Shown here: positions 37,201-52,200 of the stretch, one piece after another | Position numbering within the stretch: position 1 is the first letter of the stretch | Layout of the letters: each line of letters starts with the position of its first letter | Source of the DNA: Mactromeris polynyma | Taxonomy: Eukaryota; Mollusca; Bivalvia; Venerida; Mactridae | DNA length: 64,000 bases | Direction of reading: 5' to 3' | Assembly: GCA_032209605.1 (NCBI GenBank) | Contig: JASFXZ010000003.1 | Location: forward strand, 4,776,807-4,840,806 | Notes under the pieces: generated by a model | Told to the model about the DNA's origin: nothing | Databases searched by the model: none | The model's input: only the letters and a program-made list of their open reading frames with translations | Made by a program: the position numbers and the translations under genes

Positions 37201-40200
37201 ATACAGGAGGAGATTGTTGTGACCTGATGTGACATATGTCATACTCTGGATGGTGAGGATACAGGAGGAGATTGTTGTGGCCTGATGTGACATATGTCAT
37301 ACTCTGGATGGTGAGGATAACTGGAGGAGATTGTTGTGACCAGCTGCTGATGTGACATATGTCATACTCTGGATGGTGAGGATAACTGGAGGAGATTGTT
37401 GTGGCCTGATGTGACATATGTCATACTCTGGATGGTGAGGATACTGGAGGAGATTGTTGTGGAGATTGTTGTGACCTGATGTGACATATGTCATACTCTG
37501 GATGGTGAGGATACAGGAGGAGATTGTTGTGACCTGATGTGACATATGTCATACTCTGGATGGTGAGGATAACTGGAGGAGATTGTTGTGACCTGATGTG
37601 ACATATGTCATACTCTGGATGGTGAGGATACAGGAGGAGATTGTTGTGGCCTGATGTGACATATGTCATACTCTGGATGGTGAGGATAACTGGAGGACAT
37701 TGTTGTGGCCTGATGTGACATATGTCATACTCTGGATGGTGAGGATAACTGGAGGAGATTGTTGTGGCCTGATGTGACATATGTCATACTCTGGATGGTG
37801 AGGATAACTGGAGGACATTGTTGTGGCCTGATGTGACATATGTCATACTCTGGATGGTGAGGATAACTGGAGGAGATTGTTGTGGCCTGATGTGACATAT
37901 GCCATACTCTGGATGGTGAGGATAACTGGAGGAGATTGTTGTGGCCTGATGTGACATATGCCATACTCTGGATGGTGAGGATAACTGGAGGAGATTGTTG
38001 TGGCCTGATGTGACATATGTCATACTCTGGATGGTGAGGATAACTGGAGGAGATTGTTGTGGCCTGATGTGACAGTATGTGTTATATAAAGATACATCAT
38101 AAGTGTGTAACATGGGGCAAATGACATCATAACAAATACTACAACAACAAGTGATGTATCTTCAGATATCAAGAATACCACTACTAGCTGGACAAATGAA
38201 ACCATTGTCTAAAACAGAATCTTCAAATATACCGACATACCATGTTGTTGGAATTGGTTGGAAACAATACAAAAATATCAACCAAACATACAATGGACTT
38301 CTGGAAGTGGGTTGGGAAAAGATGATCCAAAACAGACATTATAACTCCAGTGAAGAATAAAAGACACTTAAAAGATAAAGAGGACCAATGAAGAAAAGAT
38401 GCGTTTCACTGACTATCAGTGGATATTAAATGTTACTTGCTATCCTACAGCTACATTTAAAACAGAAAAAAGTTTAATTATTAACATCTACATAAAAAAA
38501 ATGATTTAATCAATTTTACAAAACAATTATCGTTAGTCCATTTCCGTTAATTGAGATCATTTACCTTGTGTAATACTCATGGCTAGAAAGGTATAACACA
38601 CAGATTGTCATTCTGTTACTATAACTACATCCAACAAATATAGTCTAATTCTAACAAACAGAAGAATCTATGTCTGAAGTGGCACTAATCATGTATACCA
38701 GTTTGTATAATACTACGAAATTATGAAAAAAAACCAATCAAACTTGAAAAATCAAGGAACTTATAATCAACAAGAATGAACAACAAATATAATATGAAAC
38801 TATAAAATAAATATGGTTTTGATTGACTTGTTTTGATATGAAAATGATATCACAACTTTATACCAAAATTTCTGATTTGAACACTTAACATTAAATTAGC
38901 TTAATTGACAATATCTGTAAGATGGAATATACTTGGAACTTAAGTTAAATCAATTATTATTATGCAACCCTTAAAACATCATAAACTGCAATTTAATTTT
39001 TTACGTCAAACTTGCGTAAATCTCTATAGATCTATAGAGCAAACTGTAATTGATAGACACAAGTAATATGAACAATATAATGCTTAGTGATAACTGTAAT
39101 AGTGAACAGTGTTCAATATAATTAATATAACCAGTATAATATAACTTTTGATTCTACAATTATGAATAGTACTCTATAAATATGACTACCGGTATATATA
39201 GTTTAGTGAGAAATTTTTGCCAGAACAACAATGACATAAGCATTATGTTTAAGGATTTACCTCTTTGCATGTTGTCGGATTTGATCGAGCTCAAATGTTG
39301 TGTAAGGTCTAGGCGACTTGGTAGGATTCAAACCCTGCTGGGACGGTAGGGAAGGCACTGGTCTGTAAATGAAATAAGTATGCGTGTTATATCAAGACAT
39401 TTGATGGTATTGCTATTAAATAAACTAGACAAGGAGAAGTTATAGAGTAGTTCACAAGAAAGTAGGGAAATAAATAATTCATTTTAACAACAATTTTTGT
39501 CCATTTTCAAAGCTACCAATACATGTATACTAAAATATAGCTCAATTCATCTAACAATAATGTTTATTCAGAACAAATTCATGCTTATTGATAAGATTGC
39601 AGTGGTCAAGGGATAGAGTACCTGACTCTTGATCCATGAGTCATTGGTCATGAGTTTGAGCTCTGCAATTAGCGGGGTTTAATCACGAACTTCACAATCC
39701 CTTAATTTGGCACGAGTACTGGTGGTAGCCAGGAAGCAGTCATCGGTGTAAAATATATAGGTTTAAACTAAAAAATATGATTGATAAGAATTTTTTTTGA
39801 GTTAAAAGTGTATCTGGTCTTCACATGCTACCCATAATGCAGTCTGAAATTGGTAAAGCTGAGAGACCAAGTAGGGACCAAACAGTGCACTTTCCAGATT
39901 CAACATCAGCCCCATGCTCCAACAACGTAAGCCAGTGAGCATGCAATACTACTCTAAATGCTCATTTCATCAACTATACTGAAACAATCCATTCAAGTCT
40001 TGAAGTTTGACCCTTTTGCTAAAGAACCAAACATGAAAAGTACAAATAATTCCAGAAAAATATTTTACGAAACTTTTACAGTATATCTATATACCGGTAT
40101 CTATTATATAAAAATCTATAAATATATGCAGTATATCTACAAAAATCTACATCTAAATTGTTTAAATAACAGTAATATATGTGTTTGTGAAAATAAGCAG

Positions 40201-43200
40201 TTTTGATCAGTCATCTATGATTATAAAAATGTCATATTGGAAGCGAATTAAGTGAAAAGCTTGCTGAACAAATTGAGAACATAAATTATATCAATAGAAT
40301 ACAGACACCACTGATCTATAATTCCTTCAACTAAACTACATGGACAGTGAATTCAAATTTTTTAATTTACAGCAATGTACCAAAACGTCGAGGCAATAAC
40401 ACATTACTGAACTATCAAAACTGAGTGTCATTTCAGATCTTTATTGAGAAACTTCTTCGAAATCTATTAAAAAAAAGTTGGGCAGACGACATGCCCAACC
40501 ACAGCATGTAAAGATTTGTGGGTAGCAGACGGACACAATCATAACAGAAGTATAGCTACAAGTTGCTTGAAAACATGTTGTGTACATGATGTGAAAGCTG
40601 GTATAACATGAAACTCGAATGAAATACAAAACACTGTAATCGTATATAGAAATAATGTAATCACAGTTAAACCTCACTTAAAGGCCACCTCCATAACAAG
40701 ACCACCTTTGCACTTTATTCAACCTCAATAAGAAGACCAGTTTTCAAGGGTCCCAATGGTGGTCTTATTATTGAGGTTTCACTGTATTTCTATGCTATAT
40801 CATCTAAGACAGAAGGTGATTTGAACTCAGTTCAGCCAAACAAAAGTGACGACCGGAAGCTTATAATAGCACAGATCCTTAAAGCAAGTCCTTAACAGTC
40901 ATGTGCGGGCAACAACATGGTCTAATTGGACTATAATCTCTAACTTAATGTTTCAGTCTCCTCCAAGGCGATTATAACAGTAAATGTTGTACTGTCAGAT
41001 AATAAAAGATAGAAGTAAACTGACTTTACATACAGCTACAAAATTATATTAAAAAATAAAACATAAATTCTGGTTATTATTTGCAGCATATATGTATAAA
41101 AACAAAGTATGCCAAGGTTTAGTTCCTTTAATATACATTATACACATCTAATTGGGAATATGATCAAGCTAAAAGGACAAGTTAGTATTAAATTATCAAC
41201 AAATAGAAACAAAAAGCAACCACTGAGGAACTAAACATACAGACAAAATTGTAATAAAAACGATTCTTCAAATTTAGATAAAAATAGAAAAGACAAAAAT
41301 TGTCAAATGTATTCGAAAGCATCAGGTTGTTCAATTCTGATTGGTTTGAAAAACAGGCATAGTAATTAAGTACAACCACTAAATAATGACACGTAATAGT
41401 TTGTGCATTATCTCCAATAAAGGGCTTATCAGCACCTTTCACTTCCAATAATTCTATATTTAGCTCTGTTTCTAAGAATGTCTGTGTTAAAATCAACAAT
41501 ATAACGATTTCTTAAAACGTAAGTCAACTAGGCAGTGAAAAGGCAGAAGAGAATCTTCAATGAGAAGACAAAAAAAATGCTGCTGAAAATATTTCTACAC
41601 ACAAATTTTACCAACTTACGGTAAAGGTCTGAAATTTCAAACATAGCGTTATATGAAACAAAATAGCAACAGTAACAAAACAAAACACACATTGAAGCAG
41701 CCAAAAATACAATGAGTAAAGAAATGATATTTAGACTTTATAAATGCTGTGAATGTTACATTTAAGTTGTTGCATCAAAACTACGATTTTACGTTTATAC
41801 ATTTTATGTTAGAATAAATGTATAGTAGACATAAAGGAAGTATTGTATTAGAACATCAGTCAGTATGAAAAATATAAAGTTGCAAAATAATCTAGGATTG
41901 CTTTAAATATTCATATACATTTTATGCGTATTATATTACATACTCTTATATATAAAATATTGCAAGAAAAAAGTTGCAAATACCATGTAAAACAAAGCAT
42001 CATCTTTGTTAGTTAATAAAAAAGCTTTATATGAATAAAACAGTACAGCAATCCAACTCCCTTACCCTTTTGAATGGCTTAAAACAAAATATAAGAAAAA
42101 GCATTATATAAAAGAAATCAACGATTTCATGATGCAGCTTGAAGTTCTGATAAAAAAGACATGGGAATGCAAAATACAAAATCAGCTGAAAAATTGGCAA
42201 GGAGTCCAGGGGGCCACTGAAGCTCCTGGCTTATAAGCATCTAAGATGGCTTAAATTGTCTAAAAAACGGCCCTTGCAAGCATTAAATCCGCGGATTTAA
42301 GTGAATCTGCGGAAAATTCTCACGCCTGGATAAATAAAGAAGACAGAGCTGGAAGTTCCGTGTTTCATGTTCAATAACGGGACAATGAATTAACAAAAAT
42401 AGCTGACAGGGCAACAACAACCAAAGACAAGGTCAATTTGCTAATTCCATGCCATAGCTGAAATGAAAAGTCCTAAAGGATTCAAGTTTTCTTAAAGCAT
42501 TGAGATCAAGTGAATTTACCCATAAAATGCAATATAGAGTCACAAATGGTATTGTTTCTATGATGATTATTTGACTGCCGTCAAGACAAACCTGTATTAG
42601 CAACATTGGTTATGACGTTGTTTATGACGTCAACCATTTCTCAATTGAAGTTCTGACGTCACAAATTAATTTTTGTCTGAAGATCTTTTGGAATAGAGTT
42701 AAACAAATGAGGAAATATTTATAAGTCTTGCATAATTTGTATTTTTCCATTTGAAGAGCAGAAGATTTTTTTCTCTATCAACATTGTGAACCTAAGTTTC
42801 TTTCTGACAAACGATTAGTTATAATTCATTCATTAATGATGAGACAAGACTACAGAGGTTAACATTACTTCTATCTAACCCACTAATTTAATTTTAAACA
42901 CACTTAATTGAAATCAGTATTAAGAACATGCACATTAAAGTATCTATTCTAACCAACCAACAAAGAGAAACAGTTACGGGTAAAAAATCCACAAACATTT
43001 ATTCCCTTGCCATAATTTAAAGTTACATGAATTATTCAAGAGATATGTCTTACGGGTAAGTCAAATCCTGCCATATATACCTGTATTAAAACATTCTCAT
43101 ACTGAAAAAATAACACTGACAATATGAGGTTTGAAATTACCTCACAATCTATTCAAGAAAATAATTAGAAACCAAATGAACATTTGAACCTGAAGATAGG

Positions 43201-46200
43201 TGGTTTAATCAAGGTTTTATGTGCGTAATTATTTATTCTAGGCACATTTTCATCTTCTAATTCAGCATAATACAGGAGTATAGTTTTATAAAGAAGGCCT
43301 TAAAATGTGCATATTTGGAATCAAATTTGTAAACTTGAGAAAAAGTGGATCAGAAGTTTAGATTGGTTGGTTGGGTGAGAGTTCTATGCCATGTTTTGGC
43401 AGCATTTCAATTGAGCATGGCAGTCAGATGACCGAACCAATGATCCTGGGTTACCAACCAGTATTAACCTGCCCTTCATCAAGCAACTGACATCTTCTCC
43501 ATATGCATCAGAGCAGGAGAACAAATGACTTTATATGCATTACCATCAGTCAAATTGTCACATGATGTAACACAATTTGTATGCTATACTACAACCTAAG
43601 AGATATACTCCGGCTTGGTATAAATGTGGGTTTTCGTTTTCCCTCTAATCCTGCAGTACATGTACAAACAACAATATACTGTTAACACCATGCTCAAATC
43701 ACTCAATGGATCTAAAATTAAACTTTGTTTGTACCCCTGGTAAAAAAAACATTTTTAGTGAATTCAAGATTTCATCTATTATGGCCTGACTTTTAGAGTG
43801 CTGTGAGTTCCAATAAGAGACACCCAAACAAACGCAAGGTTTGTAGAATGTGTTCCAGTTCTAAGATATGACAACCTTTTGCAAAAAAATATCATTGAAT
43901 CAACACTAATGATTTCTGTGAATCAATGCACCATTAAAACAAAATGCATATTTATACAACTACTGAATACAAACAACTAAAAGTGAAGCAATCATGCCAG
44001 AACAATGCTTTCATAACAGGCAGATTTCTAAATAATATCAATCAAACGTAACAATACTGTCTTGATAATAACATAAAATATAACGTGATCGCCAAATATA
44101 CCTACACAACAGAACCATGCAATAACGTGGATACATTATAAAACTATTGCAATATTTACCCGGTGGGAAGCATATCTACAGGCCTATCACAGGATATACA
44201 GTGGAACTTCTGAATTAATTGTCTGAAAATAAAAGAGTCAAAATTTACATTTTTGGGAAGCGCAGCTTACATAGGTATAACAAGACATTTATGAGTTACC
44301 AGAACAAGTACGCTTCTTGTCGATACATCCCCATTGAAAGTAGTTCAGTGCAAATGCAAATTATTGAAGGTATCAAACGGAAATCATAAGGAAATTTTTT
44401 ATTGCAACTAGATCTATACAAATAAATTAAGTGCATGTAAAAATAATGATAATTATACATTTAAGTCATCTTTAAAAGCCATAAACTGCCAAAACATCAC
44501 TTAAAATGAATTGAAAACTTAAATACAGTCAGACCTCATTTTTTCGACAACCTTCTATATGAATACTTGTTATCATCCGAAACAAGTATCAGGTCCCGAA
44601 GTATCTTCTTAGGCACGTCAAATTAAAATGGGCTATTCAAAATAAAATGTAAGACCCGATGAATTCAAATGAACGGGGTCCGACTGTACAAATATCGATG
44701 TAAACTAAAGAATGGCCCTTACAAATGGTGAACATAAAGGGACTGTACAAAAACAAGAACTGAATACTTATAGTTTTACATACTTCCTAATACCAGCAGC
44801 ATCATCCTCACTGAAGTCCTGTCTATTCTGATACTTCTTGAGCTTATCATTGAGAGCTTTAAGACGAGCTTCAAGCCATTCTTTGAGCGGATCAAGCTCT
44901 AATCGATCCAGTTTACCGTCCAGCTCTTCTGTTAGCTTACTGTACGCATTCTTCCAATCTTCATCCTAAAATCATAACAAGTTCGAAATTATTGTTAAGT
45001 TGAATTACACCAGAATTATCAAACAGTCAAGTGTTTATTTATTGAAGTATCATCCCTACTTAAATGGCCAGCCATTTCTGACTTATGAGACACCTACCTT
45101 CTGAGCATATTTACTTCCTGATTACTATCCTTAATGCCAGGCACCAGGCAGGTAGGTACACAATAACCATTATTTAACTAACTGGTGACTTACCAATCGG
45201 CCATGTCAGAACGGACCCCTCCCGGGTTTCGAACCTTCGACCTTCCGCTCCCAAGGTGGATGCCTTAACCACTTGGCCAAGGGAGAGGGAATACCAGATA
45301 TAATTACCAGATATGCATCATTAAGTAAATGATAATAATATTAATATATCAGCCTAATATAGAAATAGATTGGATATGAAATAGTCAACAATAATTATTG
45401 CATACTTAAGTTTTATTATCAGTTATCTAAACTTTGTTAATTTCTATCATACGGACCACAAAGAGAGTGTAAGGTTATCAAGCTTTCCTTAATTAACGCA
45501 CATGTAACTTGATACATAAATTAATTCATGTACTTACATGTCCAGTGAGTTTATCCAAAATTTCTTTGATCATATTGTTAATTTCTTCAGTAGTTTTGTC
45601 AAACAACTTATGGTTCACCTTGTTGTCCAATGCCTTCTTATCTGCTTTCTGAAAATTGAACATTAAAATGATGAATCAAGTAATGTCCCATTATGTTTAA
45701 AGCAAAAGTTGTATGTAAGATAAATGAAATAAAAAATATACTCAAACATTCCCTGTCCCATAATCAGCGAAATATTCCTTCATAACTCAACGGAATCCAA
45801 ACATTATGACAACCTTTCGTGTGAAAACAATGCTTTGCAAAACTTGGTAGGGATAAATGTGCGAGTGAAGTCTATCAATGGGAGATAACTCTTACACGAC
45901 CGTGATTTACCGATGTTTAAACGACAAAGGCATCGTTATATATGTAAGGTTTAGTTATGAAATTTCATTTATTATAAACTTCTTTATGTATAAAGTGTAA
46001 AAGATTGGCATGTAAAATGGACGGCCACTGACCTTTAAGGGGCACAGCCACTGACCTTTAAGGGGCACAGCCAAACAAGTCTATCTGTTTCTTAATTTCT
46101 ATGCAGATAGACTAGTTTGCTTCCACCCCTCAATTTGTTAGAAATCACAATTTACACATAAACATATGGCATTTGTCTGATGAAGGTTATAATCATTTTC

Positions 46201-49200
46201 ATTCAGAAATGATGAAATAAAGCATGTTAAATATCAGGAATCAATACAATATAATGAAATAACAATCAAGATTTATCAGTCTCGCATAATAAAAGAAAGG
46301 ATATCATTGTGGTCATTCTCCTTTATAACCATTGGAGACCCAACCTAGGAGTTTGGCTACAAACTTATTACAGTCGGACCTCTTTTATTCGACAACCTTT
46401 TATCCAAATACTTTGTCTCATCCAAAATAAATATCAGATCCCGATGTACCTTTTCAGGCATGTCAAATTGAAACTATGTGTTATTCAAAATCAAATCTTA
46501 GACCCAGCGAATTTGAACGAACGAGGTCGGACTGTACTTAAATCATTTTCTGTCAGCAAAACCATGACACTAAAAAGTAAATGATTGTACGAAGAACTGG
46601 ATTTCAGTTCCATGTCACTATTACTTACAACATCTACTTCCATCTGGACATAGTCCTTGTCTGCTTTCTCTTCTTGTAGTTTGTCACAATATTTCAATAT
46701 ATCCTGTAATAATAAAAGTCAGTTCAATCATTTGGAACCATCAAAAGAAATATATTTTAAAGGGTATCTTCGTATTATGTCCATGTGATACATACTTTGG
46801 TTTAATAGTTCAACTTGAAATAAGATATTAGTTACACGGATCATAGTAAGCTGAATCCTTCAAAATGTCAAAAGTTAAATCTTACAAGGAAGAGCACATT
46901 GAATATCATACAACACTAACTATACAAAAAAAGAAAACACTAAATTGTTTCTGATGGACATAGCCACAGACAATGTATGACAGCTATATTCTTGCATACC
47001 AGACCCAGGTGTCCGGTGTTTCCACTGGTGCTGGAAAACTCTATCTAACATCCCCCAGGATAGGATGAGAGAAACAAGTCTTGTCCTGATGACGTCATTA
47101 CACTCGAATGAATTTGTAAAATAATACGTTACTACAAGCATAAATCCCCCAAAACTTCAGTAGTTTTATTCAATCCTGTCCTTTACTTCTAAAATAAGGT
47201 ATATAAGAAAAAGAACCTTTCACTGACTTTGTGCTAGGATGGAAATGGGACCAGGTGCTCTACCCCTTATCCATCCATCATATGGACTGTAATACTGACT
47301 AAGCAAGAGGAATATTCATGCCTGGCTCTGCACTTAGATTTATACATAAAAAATAAGATTGACTCATTATATACCTGTATCTGGGAAGTTCTCTGTTTAT
47401 TTTCATCGATTATATCTGAGGTTGTATGGTGTAGTTTCTCTATCTCTGCTTGTAGCTGTAGGATAGCTTGCTGTGCTCTGGTCAGTGCATCACTGTCCTA
47501 TAACAGTCACACAATATATTGTCATACATATATTGTAAGTTGTTTGAAGGATGTTATAGCAAATCAAGACTATCTGCCTCTTTATATATAGGCAGATACA
47601 CTAGTTTTGCTCTCAACTATTAGTATTGATTGTAAATGATTATAAGATAATTTATCGCAGTTTTGCATCTCTTTTATGATGTATGATAAGTCCATTTAAC
47701 AGAAATGATGGAAGCATTAACATTGCATGGAATTTACTGTAAATAACAAACATGAATAATTAAATCGTATTTAAAAAGGAATATTTGAGGAAAATAAAGC
47801 ATATACAATTAATGGTAAGTACGACAAAACAATCAATATACAAACTACGAGGAGAATTCGATTAGTCCAATTTTTCTTTAAAGGAATAGTTTGTGCCGCT
47901 CATCAATAGGAAACAATATGAAATCAATATCATTACGTGGAAAAGTAATATAAAAAGATAAGAGTTGAATTTATAAGACTTGCAGAAAAACAGGTCTTAA
48001 GAATATGTATGATTAGTACATATATGTGGATGGTAGCATAACAGGAGTTTTATAACGATGTTAAAAAGGTCATAACACATATAAGATACAGTCGGACCTC
48101 ATTTATACGACAACCTTCTATTCGAATACTTAGTATCATCCGAAATAAAGATCAGGTTATGATGTATCTTCTTAGGCAGGTCAAATTGAAATGGGCTATT
48201 CGAAACCATGTATTAATCGAAATAAAATTTCAGACTTGATGAATGTGAATGAACAAGATACAACAGTATATTAGATTAGAATGATAGTTAATAGTGGAAT
48301 ATAACAGTAACATTTAATACAAGATGGCATGCATAAAGAACTAACAACAGCTTCACATAACTATAATAAGTATTCATATAATATAAAATATTCTTAAGAA
48401 AAATAAAGTATATAATTAATTTGTCCACGCTGACACACAAAAAGTTCCCCATCACCATAAATACAAATCAAAATCTGGTCCTTGGTGCCTTAAACATATT
48501 TAATGTATATAACATCATTCTGAACAAGTCCTTTATGTGATCACTAACTAATAAAGTACAGAAAGACAGATGGGTTATGACCATTTAGACATTTTGTGGT
48601 TTGAGCTTTTATTTTATACTTTCTAATAAAATATTTTATTTAGAAACATGCTTTAATATGACCTGGTTGTTTTCGGCAAATCAGTAGAATTTTTATAATG
48701 CTTTATATATCTGAACAATAAACAGTCCCAGGATGATCAATACGAGCAAACAAAACAACAATAAACATTGGAAACAACAAGAACATGGCACTAAATGAGA
48801 ATAGTAACATTACTATGCTTATTTGCTTGACTTCTTGACCCGAGTTCTATATAAATATCACAATATAGGTGATAAAAATACAGTGCTTAGGAAATAAGTG
48901 CGTTTTATAACACAAATCTATTACAAAATGGTAACTGAATATTAACAATAACAGATCAAAATAATTTTAACAGTACATAGCTCCTACTGATATTTATTCA
49001 AATGGTTGATAAAAGTTTTAATTATTAAATATGCTTGAAGAAAATCCATAGGTTTTAAATGCGCATAACTGAGTATAAAATTTGTAAAGATTTTTCTTTG
49101 CGATAATGTATAATGAATTAATGTTATTTAAGTTATATATTTACAATATCTTGGTGTATAAGCGGTAGCTGTGAGCAGCCTGTCACTTGGTCATGCAAGG

Positions 49201-52200
49201 GGGTAGAATGCGAGTTCTGCTTCATCTGGTACCACGCGGACTGCCAAAACCTGTCGGACAGTATGTATGACAGACTAGGAAGTGATTCTAAAATAGGGGC
49301 CTGGAAGTGCTTAGCATGTGACAACATAAACATCACAACATCTAGCCTTGCCAGCCTAGACTCATATCACACACCAAATAAGTACAACAATCTCAGCAAC
49401 AGTATCTTAAGCCCGACAAACTCACAGCTAAACCACCCAATCACTACATCAACACCCAAAAGTAAAAATTTGAAACAAACTAAAACCAAACAAAATCAAA
49501 AGAACAAAATTAAACGATCCTTGAAAGTACTAGTTGTAAACTGCAGGTCTATTGCTGATAAGAAATTGGAATATGAGAACATGATTATTTCAACAAAACC
49601 AGACATTATCATAGGGACTGAGTCATGGTTAAAACCTAAACACTATGATAATGAAATTTTTAATCCCGATCTTGATTACACCCCTTTTCGTAGAGATAGA
49701 ACAAATCAGGCTGGGGGTGGAGTATTTATTGCTGTCAAAAACTGCTTCCTAGCACAAGAAGCCACTGAACTCCAGACTGATTGTGAAAACTTGTGGGTCA
49801 AACTTGATATACAAGGCTCAAAGCCCCTCCTTATAGGATGCTACTATAAACCCAAAGAATATGACCGACACAGTCTGGAGGAATTTAACAAATCCCTCTC
49901 CATGGCCACCAAAACCAAGGCAACAGTATGGGTCGGTGGGGACTTTAATATGCCCAAAATGGACTGGTCCAGTATTACTCCATCCTCAGACTGCAAACTG
50001 CAATCATTTTACAGAGAATTCATACACATAATTTACGATAACAACCTTACACAAGTAGTCAAAGACCCCACACGTGAAAACAATATCCTTGATCTTTTCC
50101 TGACAAATAATCCCTCCATAGTCAACAGAACCAGCGTCATACCTGGAATCAGCGACCATGATGCTGTCCTGATAGACACAAACACCTCTGTTCGAATGAA
50201 ACCCCAGGAACCCCGCAAAATACACCTATACAATAAGGCGGACTGGGATGGCCTTAAATCACATATCTCAAACCTTCATGACTCACTCACCAGATCAAAC
50301 ACATACATCACAGACAGTATTGAAAACCTCTGGCAAACTATCACCAGCTCAATAGAGGAAGGAGTTAATACCTTTATCCCATCCAAATTTTCATCTACTA
50401 AAAATAAGCTCCCTTGGATTAAAGCCGACTTAAAACGCCACTACAGGAAACGAGACAAAGCATACAAACAATACAAAAAACACGAAACAAACAAATACAA
50501 AGAAAAATACTTCAATCTCAAACACCTCTGCAGGAAAGAAACAAAAATTGCATATCAAAACTATCTTGAAGACATCCTAAACATAAACAACCAAACACCA
50601 GAACACGAGCAAACACAAAACAGACCAAACACCAAGAAACTATATTCTCTTCTAAAACACTCTAAACAAGATTCTGTTGGCATTGGTTCACTCAAACAAG
50701 ACAATAAGTTACACACAGCAGATCAAGACAAGGCCACAGTTTTGAATAAGCAATTCCATTCAGTCTTCACACCCAAGTCACCCACATCTCTTAAATCACT
50801 AGCTGAAATGAAAGTACAGGATATCACAGATACTGGTAGAGAGATCCCCCAACCGTCTTTCAGCCCTCATGATCCCATAGCTAACATTGACATATCAACT
50901 AATGGTATTGAAAAGCTTCTTAAAAACCTGAACCCATACAAAGCTGCAGGCCCAGACCAAATAAAACCAATCATACTTAAAAACACTTGCAAAGAAATTG
51001 CCCCAATCATAGCAGAGTTGTTCAAAAAGTCACTTCATTCTGGTATCCTACCAAATATCTGGAACACAGCAAATGTAGCCCCCATCTATAAAAAAGGCAC
51101 CAGGTCAGACCCAGCCAACTACCGCCCTATATCTCTCACCTGTATTCTGTGTAAGACCCTGGAACACATAGTCGCATCTCACATCACAAAACACTTCACT
51201 CAATCCAACCTATTTTATGAATTACAGCACGGCTTCAGGGAAAAAAGGTCATGTCAGAGTCAACTACTAATGTTAGTCGATGACATCCTCCAGTACCTTA
51301 ATTTGAAAAGTCAAGTTGATCTTATTCTTCTTGACTTCTCAAAGGCCTTCGACATGGTTAACCATGAAAAACTTCTCTACAAACTACATTACTATGGCAT
51401 CAGAGGTCAAACACTACTATGGATCAAGAGATTCCTTGACAACAGATCACAATCAGTAGTCGTAAATGGCTGCACATCAAACTCTATCCCAGTATCTTCC
51501 GGTGTCCCTCAGGGCTCGGTCCTTGGACCATTACTCTTTCTTATTTACATAAACGATCTCCCTGAATTTGTCAAATCTTCCAAAGTACGACTATTTGCTG
51601 ATGATACAGCTATCTATCTTGCACTATCTAATTCTTCTCACTCTAGCCTTCTTCAACAAGACCTAGACCAACTTCAGTTCTGGGAAAATAAATGGGACAT
51701 GAAATTTAATCCGTCAAAATGCCAAGTCATTCAAATTACAAAACGCAAGACAGTCATACCAACCAAATACATACTACACAATACAACACTAGAAACAGTA
51801 ACATCAGCAAAGTACCTCGGCATTACAATATCAAATGACTTAACATGGAACACACACATTGACAATATCACAACCAAAGCAAACCAGACACTAGGATTTC
51901 TCAGACGTAACATAAAAGTAAACTCACAAAAACTTAAGTCAACTGCATACAAGACACTGGTCAGGCCCCAGCTTGAATACTGCTCATCTGTTTGGTCCCC
52001 TCACGCTAAAACCCAGATTGACCAACTCGAGTCTGTCCAACGCCGGGCTGCTCGCTGGACCATGCATGACTACGGCCGAACTTCCAGTGTCACTGACATG
52101 ATGGACACCCTCAAATGGAGAGAACTTGACCTCCGCCGTATAGACCAACGCCTGGTTATGTTCCACAACATCTTACATAGCCAGGTAGCCATTCCCATAC

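Noticed and set aside
37060..38205. Overlapping - strand frames in the 59-bp array
   Set aside because: They are by-products of the tandem repeat; the 59-bp period shifts the frame at each unit.
44160..44183. A 24-nt microexon using the TGTGATAG acceptor
   Set aside because: The longer exon to 44222 uses a better acceptor, keeps phase and adds the family motif FHCISCD.
45192..45292. A functional tRNA gene on the - strand
   Set aside because: A and B boxes are good, but the acceptor stem does not pair and no clear anticodon loop is formed. A SINE head is the better reading.
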